Source of the DNA: Bacteroidales bacterium
GTDB taxonomy: Bacteria > Bacteroidota > Bacteroidia > Bacteroidales > Muribaculaceae
DNA length: 64,000 nucleotides
Direction of reading: 5' to 3'
Assembly: GCA_022009815.1 (NCBI GenBank)
Contig: CP091725.1
Coordinates: 1,860,001 to 1,924,000, forward strand
Position numbers and translations under genes: made by a program. Position 1 is the stretch's first letter, and the number at the start of each line of letters is the position of its first letter. Shown piece after piece: positions 29,697 to 38,930 of this stretch. A model generated the notes under the pieces. The model saw nothing but the letters and a program-made list of their open reading frames with translations, did no database searches and had not been told where the DNA came from.

Positions 29697-30660
29697 TTCT
29701 ACACGTTTTTTACCTTCCTCGAAAACCTCTGGTGTTATTTCGGAAGTAAAACATGAGCGTTGTAGATTATAGCAAGCTACGGCAGTTGTAAACAATCCGC
29801 CAAATGGATCCCAAACCACATCGTTTTTATCAGATGACATTTCAATAATGCGCCCAATCAATTCAAGGGGCTTTTGGTTTAAGTGAACAGCCTTTAGTCC
29901 CTTTTTTATTCTTTCGCTATTACGTAGTTGCGCCGTAGTCCATACATTGGTAACTCCAAAAGGACAGTTGAATTTTGGTTTCATACGTTCCCAGTCCTCT
30001 TTTGTCATAGGAGTTTTCCATTTATAGAAAAATACGGTTTGCCTTCTTCCTTTCCATGCTCATTTGCATACGCCACAATCTTCTCGAACATGTCAGCAGG
30101 TGGCATATACCATAAATGGCATTTTGTAAATACTTTCTTGTGGCTGCATTAACAACGTGGCAAGCCTCGTTGGTCTTAGAGAAAGGCATTCCTGTACGTT
30201 CCCATTCAAGACGTAACCAATCTTTCATGGAAATTTCCTCATCATTCCATTTGAACGTCGCTTTCTTAACATACTGCACACAGACCTCAGAAACAACAGG
30301 CAAATGCGACAATGTTTTAGTATTGGTGTTCCCTGCAACGTGGCTCATGCCCTTATCCCAAACGTTACAGGTTTTATATTCCCAACCATATTTTTCAAGG
30401 ATAGGATGAACAATAGCCCAACCTATTTCTGTATTCCAAAACCACAGCGTGGTTTGTGGAGTAGCCTTCTTGCTCCACTCTGCAATATGTGGCTCATACC
30501 ATTCCGCAAGCCCCACTGGGGTCTTCAAGTCGCCACGGAATCCATTTACACCATAAGGACCGTCAGCCATAATTACTGTAGGCTTGTCCCACAGCTGATA
30601 CAGCTCCAATGAATCGCCATTGTAAAGATGCAAACCAGAAATAATGTCTATTTTGTTCAT
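29658..30660 (-). CDS. DNA methyltransferase, N4/N6 beta-class (two frameshifts)
   Basis: This is the modification enzyme of the pair. Motif IV appears first as MADGPYGVNG, and the SAM-binding motif I comes near the end as VVWDPFGGLFTTAVA, the order of beta-class amino-methyltransferases. HLNQKPLELIGRIIE is the usual segment just before motif I. Two frameshifts, at 30134-30136 and 30028-30032, are each repaired by one A or T, giving TRKVFTKCHLWYMPPADMFEK and EGKPYFFYKWKTPMTKEDW. About 334 residues. DGPYG instead of DPPY is a variant seen in some phage and RM enzymes. It overlaps the endonuclease gene by 39 nt. Confidence 0.88.
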
Positions 30661-30685
30661 AAATACCCTTGTCCTTTAATTGGTG

Positions 30686-30717
30686 CAAAGATAGGCATTT
30701 ATTTAATAAATACCAAA
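30686..30717 (-). promoter_or_regulatory. Promoter of the methyltransferase gene
   Basis: On the minus strand TTTG (30717-30714), a 20-nt spacer and TATCTTTG (30693-30686) match both boxes exactly, 26 nt before the start. Confidence 0.75.
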
Positions 30718-30756
30718 TAAACTGAAAAATAACTTTTTCTTCGCATTTATTTAATA
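30695..30756. promoter_or_regulatory. Pair of 14-bp direct repeats, candidate operators
   Basis: GCATTTATTTAATA occurs at 30695-30708 and 30743-30756, between the two divergent starts. The first lies in a near-perfect palindrome ATTTATTTAATAAAT inside the methyltransferase promoter spacer. The second lies in an imperfect palindrome with CGCA/TGCG ends. Confidence 0.45.
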
Positions 30757-30799
30757 TTTGCGAGAATCTTTGTACCTTTACAGCCAAAATAGACTAAAT

Positions 30800-31030
30800 A
30801 TGAATGAAATAAAGAAAGAAAAGCAAGAACGTAAGGTTGTTCATCTGCAAATAGGCGAGCAACATGAATATTTTGGCTCCATAGAGCAATTGTTTTGCAA
30901 GTATGGAAAAGAAAACTTGGGATTCAGCGTTTATCAAGTACGTAACAATTTGAAAAATCTTGGCAAAATGGAATCCGAGCAGTGTATTATTCGACTTGGT
31001 GTTTTGCAGACGAAACTTAAGAAGTTGTGA
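30800..31030 (+). CDS. Small RM-associated protein, possible controller
   Basis: This is a 76-residue basic protein starting at MNEIKKEKQERKVV (30800), divergent from the methyltransferase. The core HLQIGEQHEYFGSIEQLFCKYGKE and the end IIRLGVLQTKLKKL suggest a small strand-helix fold. Similar short proteins accompany Bacteroidota methylases, but I cannot name a family. It has no classical Cro/C-protein helix-turn-helix that I can point to. Its place beside paired repeats makes a regulatory role possible. It is followed 10 nt later by crcB. Confidence 0.6.
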   Translation: MNEIKKEKQERKVVHLQIGEQHEYFGSIEQLFCKYGKENLGFSVYQVRNNLKNLGKMESEQCIIRLGVLQTKLKKL

Positions 31031-31040
31031 CCTATTAATA

Positions 31041-31418
31041 ATGGATATGCTGAAATCATTGATGATAGTGGGGTGCGGCAGTTTTGTGGGCGGAGCGTTG
31101 CGCTATCTGCTGACACGCACTGTGCAGAATTGGATTGACGGATGGATGCCTGCCGGCACGTTGGCTGTCAACGTGCTTGGCTGCTTGCTGATAGGTCTGT
31201 TCTGCGGACTGTCGCAGGAGTGGATGCCGCAAAGCCTTAAATTGTTTCTTACGGTGGGTTTCTGTGGAGGGTTCACCACATTCTCCACGTTTATGAACGA
31301 AAACATGCAAATGCTGCGCATTTCCGATGCTGCCGGCATGTGCCTAAATGTCGTGGTCAGTCTTGTGGCTGGCTTTGTCGCTCTCTATGCCGGCTATCAG
31401 GCGGCGCGACTCTTCTAG
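31041..31418 (+). CDS. crcB: Fluoride channel CrcB/Fluc
   Basis: This is a small four-helix membrane protein that exports fluoride as a dual-topology dimer. The hallmark segments are GGALRYLLTR, GTLAVNVLGCLLIG and VGFCGGFTTFSTF, the last holding the Phe-box and Na+ region. The start MDMLKSLMIVG (31041) removes an upstream in-frame extension that has no family likeness. At 125 residues it has normal length. No fluoride riboswitch was seen upstream. Its position between the RM module and AT-rich DNA suggests the module was inserted between the SPOR gene and crcB. Confidence 0.93.
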   Translation: MDMLKSLMIVGCGSFVGGALRYLLTRTVQNWIDGWMPAGTLAVNVLGCLLIGLFCGLSQEWMPQSLKLFLTVGFCGGFTTFSTFMNENMQMLRISDAAGMCLNVVVSLVAGFVALYAGYQAARLF

Positions 31419-31603
31419 TTTTTAACGTAGAGAGTACAGCAGCATTTATTTAATTCTCGATAGTTAGAACAGGGACAATGTTTATCAACAGAGTCATTGG
31501 TGCATGGACATAGCCCATCGTTACTCTCTACTCGGTTTATAATAGCATTTCTTATCTTTTCATTTGGATTGAGTCGCCACCCTTCTTTTTCTAATATAAT
31601 CAT
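31415..31603 (-). CDS. Cys-rich mini-protein resembling the ferredoxin-thioredoxin reductase catalytic fold
   Basis: This is a 62-residue protein with Cys at positions 32, 34, 43, 45 and 54-56, arranged as LCPC, HCPC and KCCCTLYV. The order CPC, CPC, RE, CxC and LYV is that of the catalytic chain of ferredoxin:thioredoxin reductase, which binds a 4Fe-4S cluster next to a redox disulphide. The loop between the first two CPC pairs is shorter than in the plant enzyme. There is no partner variable chain nearby. It ends overlapping the crcB stop in convergent orientation. Cluster binding is inference. Confidence 0.65.
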   Translation of the reverse strand: MIILEKEGWRLNPNEKIRNAIINRVESNDGLCPCTNDSVDKHCPCSNYRELNKCCCTLYVKN

Positions 31604-31667
31604 TACAAATCGTCTATATTAAATTGTATACTTTTTATTTATTTTACTAAAGTATAATAATAAAAAA

Positions 31668-31849
31668 TTATCCTATTAATAATAACTTTTGTTTCTGTTT
31701 AAGCCATTTTTTAGCTTGATCTATGACTTCCCACATTTTTTCCTTCCAAGAGCATCTCTATCATATAAATATCCCCTTACTATAAGCTCTGTGCCGAATA
31801 TTGGAGAAAATTTCTTACTTGAGTTATATATAGAAAAGTGGGCTGCCAT
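31668..31849 (-). CDS. Possible small protein (one frameshift)
   Basis: From the ATG at 31849 the frame reads MAAHFSIYNSSKKFSPIFG, then LIVRGYLYDRDALGRKK. It stops early unless one A is added to the run at 31736-31741, after which it continues MWEVIDQAKKWLKQKQKLLLIG and ends at 31668. The same frame is open upstream to about 31911 (IQVFGDTYKSARMA). I do not recognise the family. It could be a real small gene or a remnant. An 8-bp inverted repeat (GTGGGCTG 31838-31845, CAGCCCAC 31901-31908) brackets its 5' part. Confidence 0.35.
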
Positions 31850-32036
31850 CCTTGCACTCTTGTAGGTATCGCCAAACACCTGAATACACGCACGAATAGA
31901 CAGCCCACGTTATATGAGCTGTCACCGTGCCTCGTGTATCCTTTGTTAAATTGGCGATTTTACAAGAAATGAGTCACTTCTCTGTTATTTCAAACTTTGT
32001 CTTCTCAAAGACGGTACAAAGTTAGCGAAAATTTTG

Positions 32037-32044
32037 TAACTTTG
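32037..32044 (+). promoter_or_regulatory. -7 box before the 32064 gene
   Basis: TAACTTTG matches TAnnTTTG exactly, 20 nt before the start. The stretch 31850-32036 holds no other gene I can support. Confidence 0.4.
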
Positions 32045-32063
32045 CGCTCTAAAACAGAAGATT

Positions 32064-32585
32064 ATGGCAGCAGACTCAATTCAACTACTTATAGGCATCG
32101 GTCAAATTTTGGCAGTTGCAATAATTCCTATTATTATTTGGTTTGGAGGTATCAAGTATCAAAATCGCAAAGCAAAACGTGATGCGCAGCTTAACTTATT
32201 TCTTACACTAATGGCCAACAGAAAGGCCAATCCTATAACAAGAGAATGGGTAGATGCCTTAAATACTATTGACGTCGTATTTCAAGAAAATTACAAGGTC
32301 AGACATGCCTGGCGAGAATATCTTGATAGTTTGAATGCGCAATCGCCGCATTTTCAAAATAATAATGCTTTTCTGCTTGATTTGCTTTCTGAAATGGCTT
32401 TGGCCCTTGGCTATAAAAATTTGAAGCAAACAGAAATTGACCGTTTCTACTCACCAACATATTTTGGGTCTCAAATGTCCCGCCAGGAAATTTTGTTCCA
32501 AGAAAATTTGCGTGTTCTGATGCACTCGAAAAGTACTTCTGAGAGTTTCTCAGATGAAGAGTATGAAAGCATCATACCGATTTAA
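32064..32585 (+). CDS. Membrane-anchored hypothetical protein (DUF6680-like)
   Basis: This is a 173-residue protein with one N-terminal transmembrane helix (about 8-28, GIGQILAVAIIPIIIWFGGI) and a soluble, mostly helical domain (about 40-173). The segments KRDAQLNLFLTLMANRK, WVDALNTIDVVFQ and WREYLDSLNA recall the DUF6680 group of accessory-island proteins. There are no catalytic residues I can name. It has an AT-rich composition and lies alone in the accessory stretch. Confidence 0.6.
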   Translation: MAADSIQLLIGIGQILAVAIIPIIIWFGGIKYQNRKAKRDAQLNLFLTLMANRKANPITREWVDALNTIDVVFQENYKVRHAWREYLDSLNAQSPHFQNNNAFLLDLLSEMALALGYKNLKQTEIDRFYSPTYFGSQMSRQEILFQENLRVLMHSKSTSESFSDEEYESIIPI

Positions 32586-32617
32586 TGCAAAAAGGCTCTC
32601 CTGTATAAAAAGCTAAA

Positions 32618-33040
32618 TCATATTTTGTTCCCTTTATATTCTTCCATAAACTCCCGAAAATACATTTGAAATTCTCTGCGATTTCGGAATTTCCGTTCAT
32701 CAAATTTTACGCCGACAATCTCACAAAATTTCCGAATGGCTACCAAATCCGTAAGCGGAAATTTGGTATTAAGCATTTGCTCCGATATAATCTGACCACT
32801 CGTTTTATCACTCTTTCGGATAATCGCTATTAGCTGTGTTAAAAGTGCTATTGTAACCGAATTTCCAGCACCCTCGCCACTCATTTCCCTTTCGGTTATA
32901 TCGTGTAGTGGCGGTAATATATCCAACGATAGGAATGCCTCTTTGAAATACGGCTGATAGTCCTTATCTCCACTAACCGATATTTCGGTACTTCCATCGG
33001 GATTTTTCTCCCAGCGTATTGTTATGCTTGACTCGTTCAT
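32618..33040 (-). CDS. Hypothetical protein
   Basis: This is a 140-residue soluble protein. The N-terminal part begins SITIRWEKNPDGSTEISVSG, a strand-rich opening. The middle is hydrophobic helix (VTIALLTQLIAIIRKS), and the C terminus (about 100-140) is rich in Arg, Lys and Phe. There is no signal peptide or family that I recognise. It converges on the DUF6680-like gene. Confidence 0.5.
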   Translation of the reverse strand: MNESSITIRWEKNPDGSTEISVSGDKDYQPYFKEAFLSLDILPPLHDITEREMSGEGAGNSVTIALLTQLIAIIRKSDKTSGQIISEQMLNTKFPLTDLVAIRKFCEIVGVKFDERKFRNRREFQMYFREFMEEYKGNKI

Positions 33041-33098
33041 GTGCTACAGATTAAATAAGTGAGTTTATTAACGTTGTATTAGTAAATCATTTATGCTG

Positions 33099-33129
33099 TT
33101 GCACACGCAATAAATTCAACTTATCTTTG
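33099..33129 (+). promoter_or_regulatory. Promoter of the HNH-like unit
   Basis: TTG (33099-33101), a 20-nt spacer and TATCTTTG (33122-33129) fit the Bacteroidota promoter. Transcription would begin near 33137, giving a leader of about 255 nt. Confidence 0.65.
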
Positions 33130-33157
33130 TGTTGTTTTAGCGCAATGGCAGACTTTC

Positions 33158-33365
33158 ACTGACAAGATGTCAGTAGTTAAATATATATATTCTTTGTTAA
33201 GTCGTGTTTATATATCAATTCTGACATTGGCACGACAATTGCCATACTATGTATAGTGCCATCGGCATTCCGTTATGCTTAAAGTCTTTTGGAGATATAA
33301 CGGCAGTTTTCAATCAATCTTCCTGTGATTAAGATGGCGGAGTACCTCTCCGTTACCAAGGGTAA
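33158..33365 (+). ncRNA. Hairpin-rich leader or ncRNA upstream of the HNH-like gene
   Basis: Six short perfect stems follow each other: 33158-33174 (ACTGACA/TGTCAGT), 33201-33236 (GTCGTG/CACGAC), 33246-33257 (ACTAT/ATAGT), 33270-33303 (CCGTTAT/ATAACGG), 33338-33352 (CGGAG/CTCCG) and 33353-33365 (TTACC/GGTAA). Short open frames in it (about 30 codons from 33169) have no recognisable product. I know no RNA family that matches. Confidence 0.5.
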
Positions 33366-33393
33366 TAAACATTGTTAAACTAATTTTGAACGT

Positions 33394-33762
33394 ATGCTTG
33401 TAGGAAACGTAACAGGTTCAAGTAAAGTTTCTAAAAAAGCCCCATATCCATATACATCATGGTTGAACTATTGGGAAGTTAATGCAAACTTTACACTTAA
33501 TCCTAACAAACTATACAACTGTCCTGCTTGTGGTAGGTCTTTTTATAGAAAGAATTTTGATGGTTGCCACGTACAAAAGGCAAACAATATATTTGATAGA
33601 AAATGGTATATTGTTCCCTTATGTAGTAGCTGTAATCAAGCAGTAGGCACTCTCGAAATTGGAAATGTCGCCATGATTCCTACTCCAAGCAATCGTCATA
33701 TAAACTCACCATTATTTTTATTCGATAATATGATAATATTTCCGGGAAGAGCTTCTTTTTGA
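33394..33762 (+). CDS. Small HNH-like zinc protein
   Basis: This is a 122-residue protein with two CxxC pairs, CPAC (43-46) and CSSCN (77-81), flanking DGCHV (His59). That is the layout of treble-clef HNH nucleases, where the His and a later Asn/His form the active site. The second catalytic His is not obvious, so nuclease activity is uncertain. The rest (MLVGNVTGSSKVSKKAPYPY at the N terminus, a hydrophobic C-terminal FLFDNMIIFPGR) has no family I recognise. It lies behind a long structured leader and is followed at once by a 17-bp inverted repeat. Confidence 0.6.
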   Translation: MLVGNVTGSSKVSKKAPYPYTSWLNYWEVNANFTLNPNKLYNCPACGRSFYRKNFDGCHVQKANNIFDRKWYIVPLCSSCNQAVGTLEIGNVAMIPTPSNRHINSPLFLFDNMIIFPGRASF

Positions 33763-33763
33763 G

Positions 33764-33807
33764 GAATTTGTCGTAAATCCATATTTTATTGGATTTACGA
33801 CAAATTC
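33764..33807. repeat. Perfect 17-bp inverted repeat (stem-loop)
   Basis: GAATTTGTCGTAAATCC (33764-33780) and its exact complement (33791-33807) surround a 10-nt loop. There is no clean T-run after it, so it is an unusual terminator or an element end. Confidence 0.7.
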
Positions 33808-33855
33808 TCTATTTATCGAACCTGTCGATTTTGAGCTTTTGTTTTCAGACAAGCG

Positions 33856-34470
33856 TTATTTGAAAGTCCATCCTTGATACACGTTCGAGCGATACGGGCA
33901 CAGCTCACCGGAGAATGTCAGCTGGTCGCTGCTGAAATTTGAGTTTACGGTAGCGCTGCAGCGGGTTGAGCCTTTGGGCAGAGTGAACGTCACGTCGGCG
34001 GAAAGGGCAGTGCCGGTCACATACATCGTGTAGTTCAGATTTCCGCGTTTGTCGTAGTCGATGCGTTTTTTTGTCACGCGTCCCTCCACGGTAAGTCCGC
34101 CTATGCCGTTTGGGCTGTTGACAATGCCTTCAAGAGCAAACTGTACAACGGCTGTGTCGCCCTGCACGAGGACGAAGTTGGTGGTGCGGTTCACGTTGAC
34201 GGTGCGTCCGTGCTTGCCGCGAATCTGGTCGGCAGTGATTACAAAGCGTCCTTCCTCCACGGCTTTTTTCGCCAGTTCGAAACTGATTGAGTCTTTGATT
34301 TCTTTTTCGCGTTTTTTGCGTGCTTTTTCCGCTTTCTTCTGCTCTTTGGTCAGAGTCGGAGTTTTCTCGGTGGCATAAATGTCGTCGGTCGGTTGGTTGT
34401 CGGCGACAGCGTAGCTTGCCGTAAGCAGACAGCCGACGGCAGCAATGATGAGAATAAATTGCTTTTTCAT
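33856..34470 (-). CDS. DUF4251 domain-containing exported protein
   Basis: A signal peptide (cleavage near SYAVA) is followed by a very charged Lys/Glu/Arg segment (about 40-68) and then the DUF4251 domain, recognisable from FVITADQIRGKHGRTVNVNRTTNFV and the ending SSDQLTFSGELCPYRSNVYQG. This lipocalin-like periplasmic or outer-membrane family is restricted mainly to Bacteroidota and has no known function. It lies 25 nt downstream of the DUF4199 gene in the same direction. Confidence 0.82.
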   Translation of the reverse strand: MKKQFILIIAAVGCLLTASYAVADNQPTDDIYATEKTPTLTKEQKKAEKARKKREKEIKDSISFELAKKAVEEGRFVITADQIRGKHGRTVNVNRTTNFVLVQGDTAVVQFALEGIVNSPNGIGGLTVEGRVTKKRIDYDKRGNLNYTMYVTGTALSADVTFTLPKGSTRCSATVNSNFSSDQLTFSGELCPYRSNVYQGWTFK

Positions 34471-34495
34471 AGTCTAATTATTGGGGGATAAATTG

Positions 34496-35035
34496 TTATT
34501 GGAAGTTTCTTTTGTTGAAGCCTCTGAACCGCAGCTTCACGAGCGGGATGAGGACAATCGTCAGCAGCGAGCCGCTGAAAATTGTGAGCATCATCATTTG
34601 TATGCAGAATTCGATGTTTGACGGCAGCAGTCCGCCGTCGACCATCACTTTGAAAGTCTTGTAGGTTTCGGCCATCTCCGGGCGGCCTTTCATGATTTCC
34701 ATCATTGCAGTTGCAGTGCGGTAGAAAAAGTCGGGGTCGGCGAAGTCGAGGTAGCAGTAGGTGGCAAGCGCGCAAATCATCGATGCTCCGACAAATATTG
34801 TGATGCCGAGCATCCATAGCGCTGAAAACGATGCGTCTAAGCCGTATTTGCGGTAGGCGGAGCGCAGCAGCGAGAAGTGGATTGCCGGCACGCAGACGAG
34901 CATAGGCATAGCGATGATGCCGAGCAGCGAGTTGCGGTCGCTGAGAAACGACAGCACCGATACAACAGCCAGAAACAGACCCATATACACACCGTTATGG
35001 GCGCCTTCTCGATATATGTCCTGAGATGTCAGCAT
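34496..35035 (-). CDS. DUF4199 domain-containing membrane protein
   Basis: This is an integral membrane protein with four predicted helices (about residues 16-36, 40-60, 76-98 and 150-170). The conserved opening YREGAHNGVYMGLFLAVVSV supports DUF4199. The start MLTSQDIYREG (35035) is preferred to an upstream codon because the family begins here. Function unknown; it often precedes envelope genes in Bacteroidota. Confidence 0.78.
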   Translation of the reverse strand: MLTSQDIYREGAHNGVYMGLFLAVVSVLSFLSDRNSLLGIIAMPMLVCVPAIHFSLLRSAYRKYGLDASFSALWMLGITIFVGASMICALATYCYLDFADPDFFYRTATAMMEIMKGRPEMAETYKTFKVMVDGGLLPSNIEFCIQMMMLTIFSGSLLTIVLIPLVKLRFRGFNKRNFQ

Positions 35036-35226
35036 TGATAAATCAAGTAAAGAGTTGTAAAAAAACGTTGGTTGCCTGTAGTAAATCAAGGTTGTTGCAG
35101 GCCTTTCCCATTGTTTAGACTGCAAATTTGCAAATTTTTCCTATGTCGCAAATTTTTTGGAGCATAAAACTGCGTTGCGGCATTAAAAAACATTGTCGGC
35201 GGGGTAGTTTTGTGCAATAGATGTTG

Positions 35227-35234
35227 TACCTTTG
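35227..35234 (+). promoter_or_regulatory. -7 box of the pepT-miaA transcript
   Basis: TACCTTTG matches TAnnTTTG exactly, 55 nt before pepT. The rest of 35036-35289 holds no gene that I can see. Confidence 0.5.
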
Positions 35235-35289
35235 CAATGTCGTTAGCGCGACGCAATTAACATCTTGAAATCAGAAAAACTCAACAGAT

Positions 35290-36510
35290 ATGAATGTTGT
35301 CGACAGATTTTTAAATTATGTCAAGTTCGACACTCAGAGTGACGAACTTACCAATCTTACACCATCTACTCCGGGACAGATGATTTTTGCCCAGGCTCTT
35401 GAAAAGGAACTGCAGTCAATGGGACTTGAAAACATATCGCTCGACGAGAATGGCTATTTGATGGCCACTCTTCCGGGCAACATTGACAAGAAAGTGCCTA
35501 CTGTGGGATTCATCGCCCATCTCGACACGTCGCCCGACATGTCGGGACGCCACGTCAACCCGCGCATCGTGAAGGCTTACGAGGGCGGCGACATCGTGCT
35601 CGACAAAGACAGCAATGTGGTGCTTTCGCCTGCCGATTTCCCTGAGCTTTGCGAATACAAGGGTCAGGACCTTATCGTGACCGACGGCAAGACGCTGCTC
35701 GGAGCCGACGACAAGGCGGGTGTCGCTGAGATTATCACTGCTGTGGAATATCTGCAGGCTCATCCGGAAATCAAGCACGGTGACATCCGCATCGCGTTCA
35801 ATCCCGATGAGGAAATCGGTCTGGGTGCGCACAAGTTTGACGTGGAGCGTTTCGGCGCCGACTGGGCTTACACGATGGACGGCGGAGCAATAGGCGAGCT
35901 TGAGTTTGAGAATTTCAACGCAGCGTCGGCTAAGGTTACGTTCAAGGGACGCAATGTGCATCCGGGCTATGCCAAGCACAAAATGATAAACTCTATCCGC
36001 ATCGCCAACCAATTCAGCATCATGTTGCCACGGTGGGAAACTCCGGAACACACCGAGGACTATGAGGGATTCTATCACCTTATCGGCTTTGAGGGCACGG
36101 TGGAGGAGTCGAAGCTGACTTACATTATCCGCGACCACGACCGCGACCGCTTTGAGCGCCGCAAGAAGGAACTTGAGCATCTTGTGCGCAAGGTGAACCA
36201 TGAGTATCCCGGTTGCGCATCGATAGAAATCAAGGACCAATACTACAATATGCGTGAGAAAATCGAGCCGGTGATGTATATTGTCGACATCGCAAAGCAG
36301 GCTATGGAAAATGCCGATGTGGCTCCGAAGGTGCAGCCTATCCGTGGCGGCACAGACGGCGCGCAGCTGTCGTTCAAGGGGCTGCCTTGTCCCAACATCT
36401 TTGCCGGCGGACTGAACTTCCACGGCCGCTATGAGTTTGTGCCGATTCCTTCAATGGAGAAAGCAACCGATGTGGTTGTGGAAATTTGCAAACTCGTGGC
36501 TCAACGATAA
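35290..36510 (+). CDS. pepT: Peptidase T (tripeptide aminopeptidase)
   Basis: This is a zinc-dependent M20B exopeptidase that removes the N-terminal residue of tripeptides in the cytoplasm. The first zinc ligands are in VGFIAHLDTSPDMSG and LLGADDKAGVAEI, the catalytic Glu pair in FNPDEEIGLGA and the Asp ligand in TMDGGAIGELE. The late His is in the AGGLNFHGRYEF segment. 406 residues, intact. The miaA ATG lies 13 nt after its stop, so the two are probably co-transcribed. Confidence 0.97.
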   Translation: MNVVDRFLNYVKFDTQSDELTNLTPSTPGQMIFAQALEKELQSMGLENISLDENGYLMATLPGNIDKKVPTVGFIAHLDTSPDMSGRHVNPRIVKAYEGGDIVLDKDSNVVLSPADFPELCEYKGQDLIVTDGKTLLGADDKAGVAEIITAVEYLQAHPEIKHGDIRIAFNPDEEIGLGAHKFDVERFGADWAYTMDGGAIGELEFENFNAASAKVTFKGRNVHPGYAKHKMINSIRIANQFSIMLPRWETPEHTEDYEGFYHLIGFEGTVEESKLTYIIRDHDRDRFERRKKELEHLVRKVNHEYPGCASIEIKDQYYNMREKIEPVMYIVDIAKQAMENADVAPKVQPIRGGTDGAQLSFKGLPCPNIFAGGLNFHGRYEFVPIPSMEKATDVVVEICKLVAQR

Positions 36511-36523
36511 AGAAAAACGCTGT

Positions 36524-37427
36524 ATGCCGCAGAAAACTCTCGTAGTGATTACTGGACCCACGGGGGTGGGAAACGGCGGTTGCCATACGTCTGGCGCGTG
36601 ACCTCGGCACGGAAATCGTGTCGGCGGACTCGCGCCAGATTTTTCGTGACATTCCCATCGGGACTGCCGCCCCTACAGCCGACGAGCTTGCCGCTGTGCG
36701 CCATCACTTTGTCGGAATCCTCGGTTTGGACGAATACTACAGCGCAGCGCAGTTTGAGGAGGACGCGTTGGCGGTGATCGGACGCTTGTTCCTGACCCAT
36801 GACTATGTGGTGATGTGCGGAGGTTCGATGATGTATGTCGACGCAGTGTGTAAGGGCATCGACCAACTGCCCACGATAAGCGACGACGTGCGCCGCGACG
36901 TGGCGCGCCGGCTTGCCGAGGATGGTGCCGACGCTATGCGTGAGGAGCTGCGCAGGCTCGACCCCGTATACTATGAGCAGGTAGACTTGAACAATGTGAA
37001 GCGCGTGGCGCATGCGGTGGAAATCTGTCTGCAGTCGGGAAAGCCTTACTCGTCTCTGCGCACGGGCACTGTGAAGCAGCGGCCGTTCAGAATTGTAAAG
37101 ATTGGTTTGAACCTGCCGCGGCAGGAGCTTTTCGACCGCATCAACCGGCGCGTTGAGAAGATGGTGGAGGAGGGGCTTGTCGAGGAGGCTCGCCGCGTCT
37201 ATCCGCTGCGCCACCTCAATTCGCTCAACACCGTAGGCTACAAGGAGATGTTTGCCTATTTCGACGGCACGATGGATTTCCCGACTGCCGTGGCGCGGCT
37301 GCAGAAAAACACGCGCGTCTACGCCAAGAAGCAACTTACGTGGTATGCCAAGGACGCCGGCATGCATTGGTTTGCTCCGACCGACTATGACGCTGTACGC
37401 CGTCTTGTTTCCGAGCCGACGCTATGA
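36524..37427 (+). CDS. miaA: tRNA dimethylallyltransferase (one frameshift)
   Basis: This enzyme adds a dimethylallyl group to A37 of tRNAs that read UNN codons. The start is the ATG at 36524 (MPQKTLVVITGPTGVG). One A is missing at 36571-36573; repaired, the P-loop reads GPTGVGKTAVA and leads into IVSADSRQIFRDIPIGTA. The swinging-loop region and the C-terminal LNTVGYKEMFAYFDG and YAKKQLTWYAKD are typical. About 300 residues. Confidence 0.95.
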
Positions 37428-37443
37428 ATTTTCGGGCATCGCC

Positions 37444-37492
37444 TGGAAAAAAGTTGCAAATTCGCATATCAAACAGTGGAAAAAAGTTGCAA
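37444..37492 (+). repeat. Two 16-bp direct repeats after miaA
   Basis: TGGAAAAAAGTTGCAA occurs at 37444-37459 and 37477-37492, 33 bp apart start to start, in the convergent gap between miaA and ugd. Nothing else is seen in 37428-37616. Confidence 0.6.
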
Positions 37493-37616
37493 GATATGCT
37501 TAAAATCGGTTGTTGGAAAGGCGTTAGTAGCCAATTTCTAATGACCGATTTTGGCTAAATTAACCCCGCTGCGCCAGCCGATTGATTCGAAAGCGCGGCG
37601 GTTGCCGCATAAGCCT

Positions 37617-38926
<1,310 letters not shown>

Positions 38927-38930
<4 letters not shown>

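Noticed and set aside
30960..31040. Upstream extension of crcB
   Set aside because: The extra 27 residues overlap the small RM gene and do not resemble CrcB. The ATG at 31041 gives the normal length.
33158..33762. IscB/HEARO or retron system
   Set aside because: The protein has only 122 residues with no RuvC split or bridge helix, and there is no reverse transcriptase nearby. The RNA shows no match to msr/msd that I can recognise.
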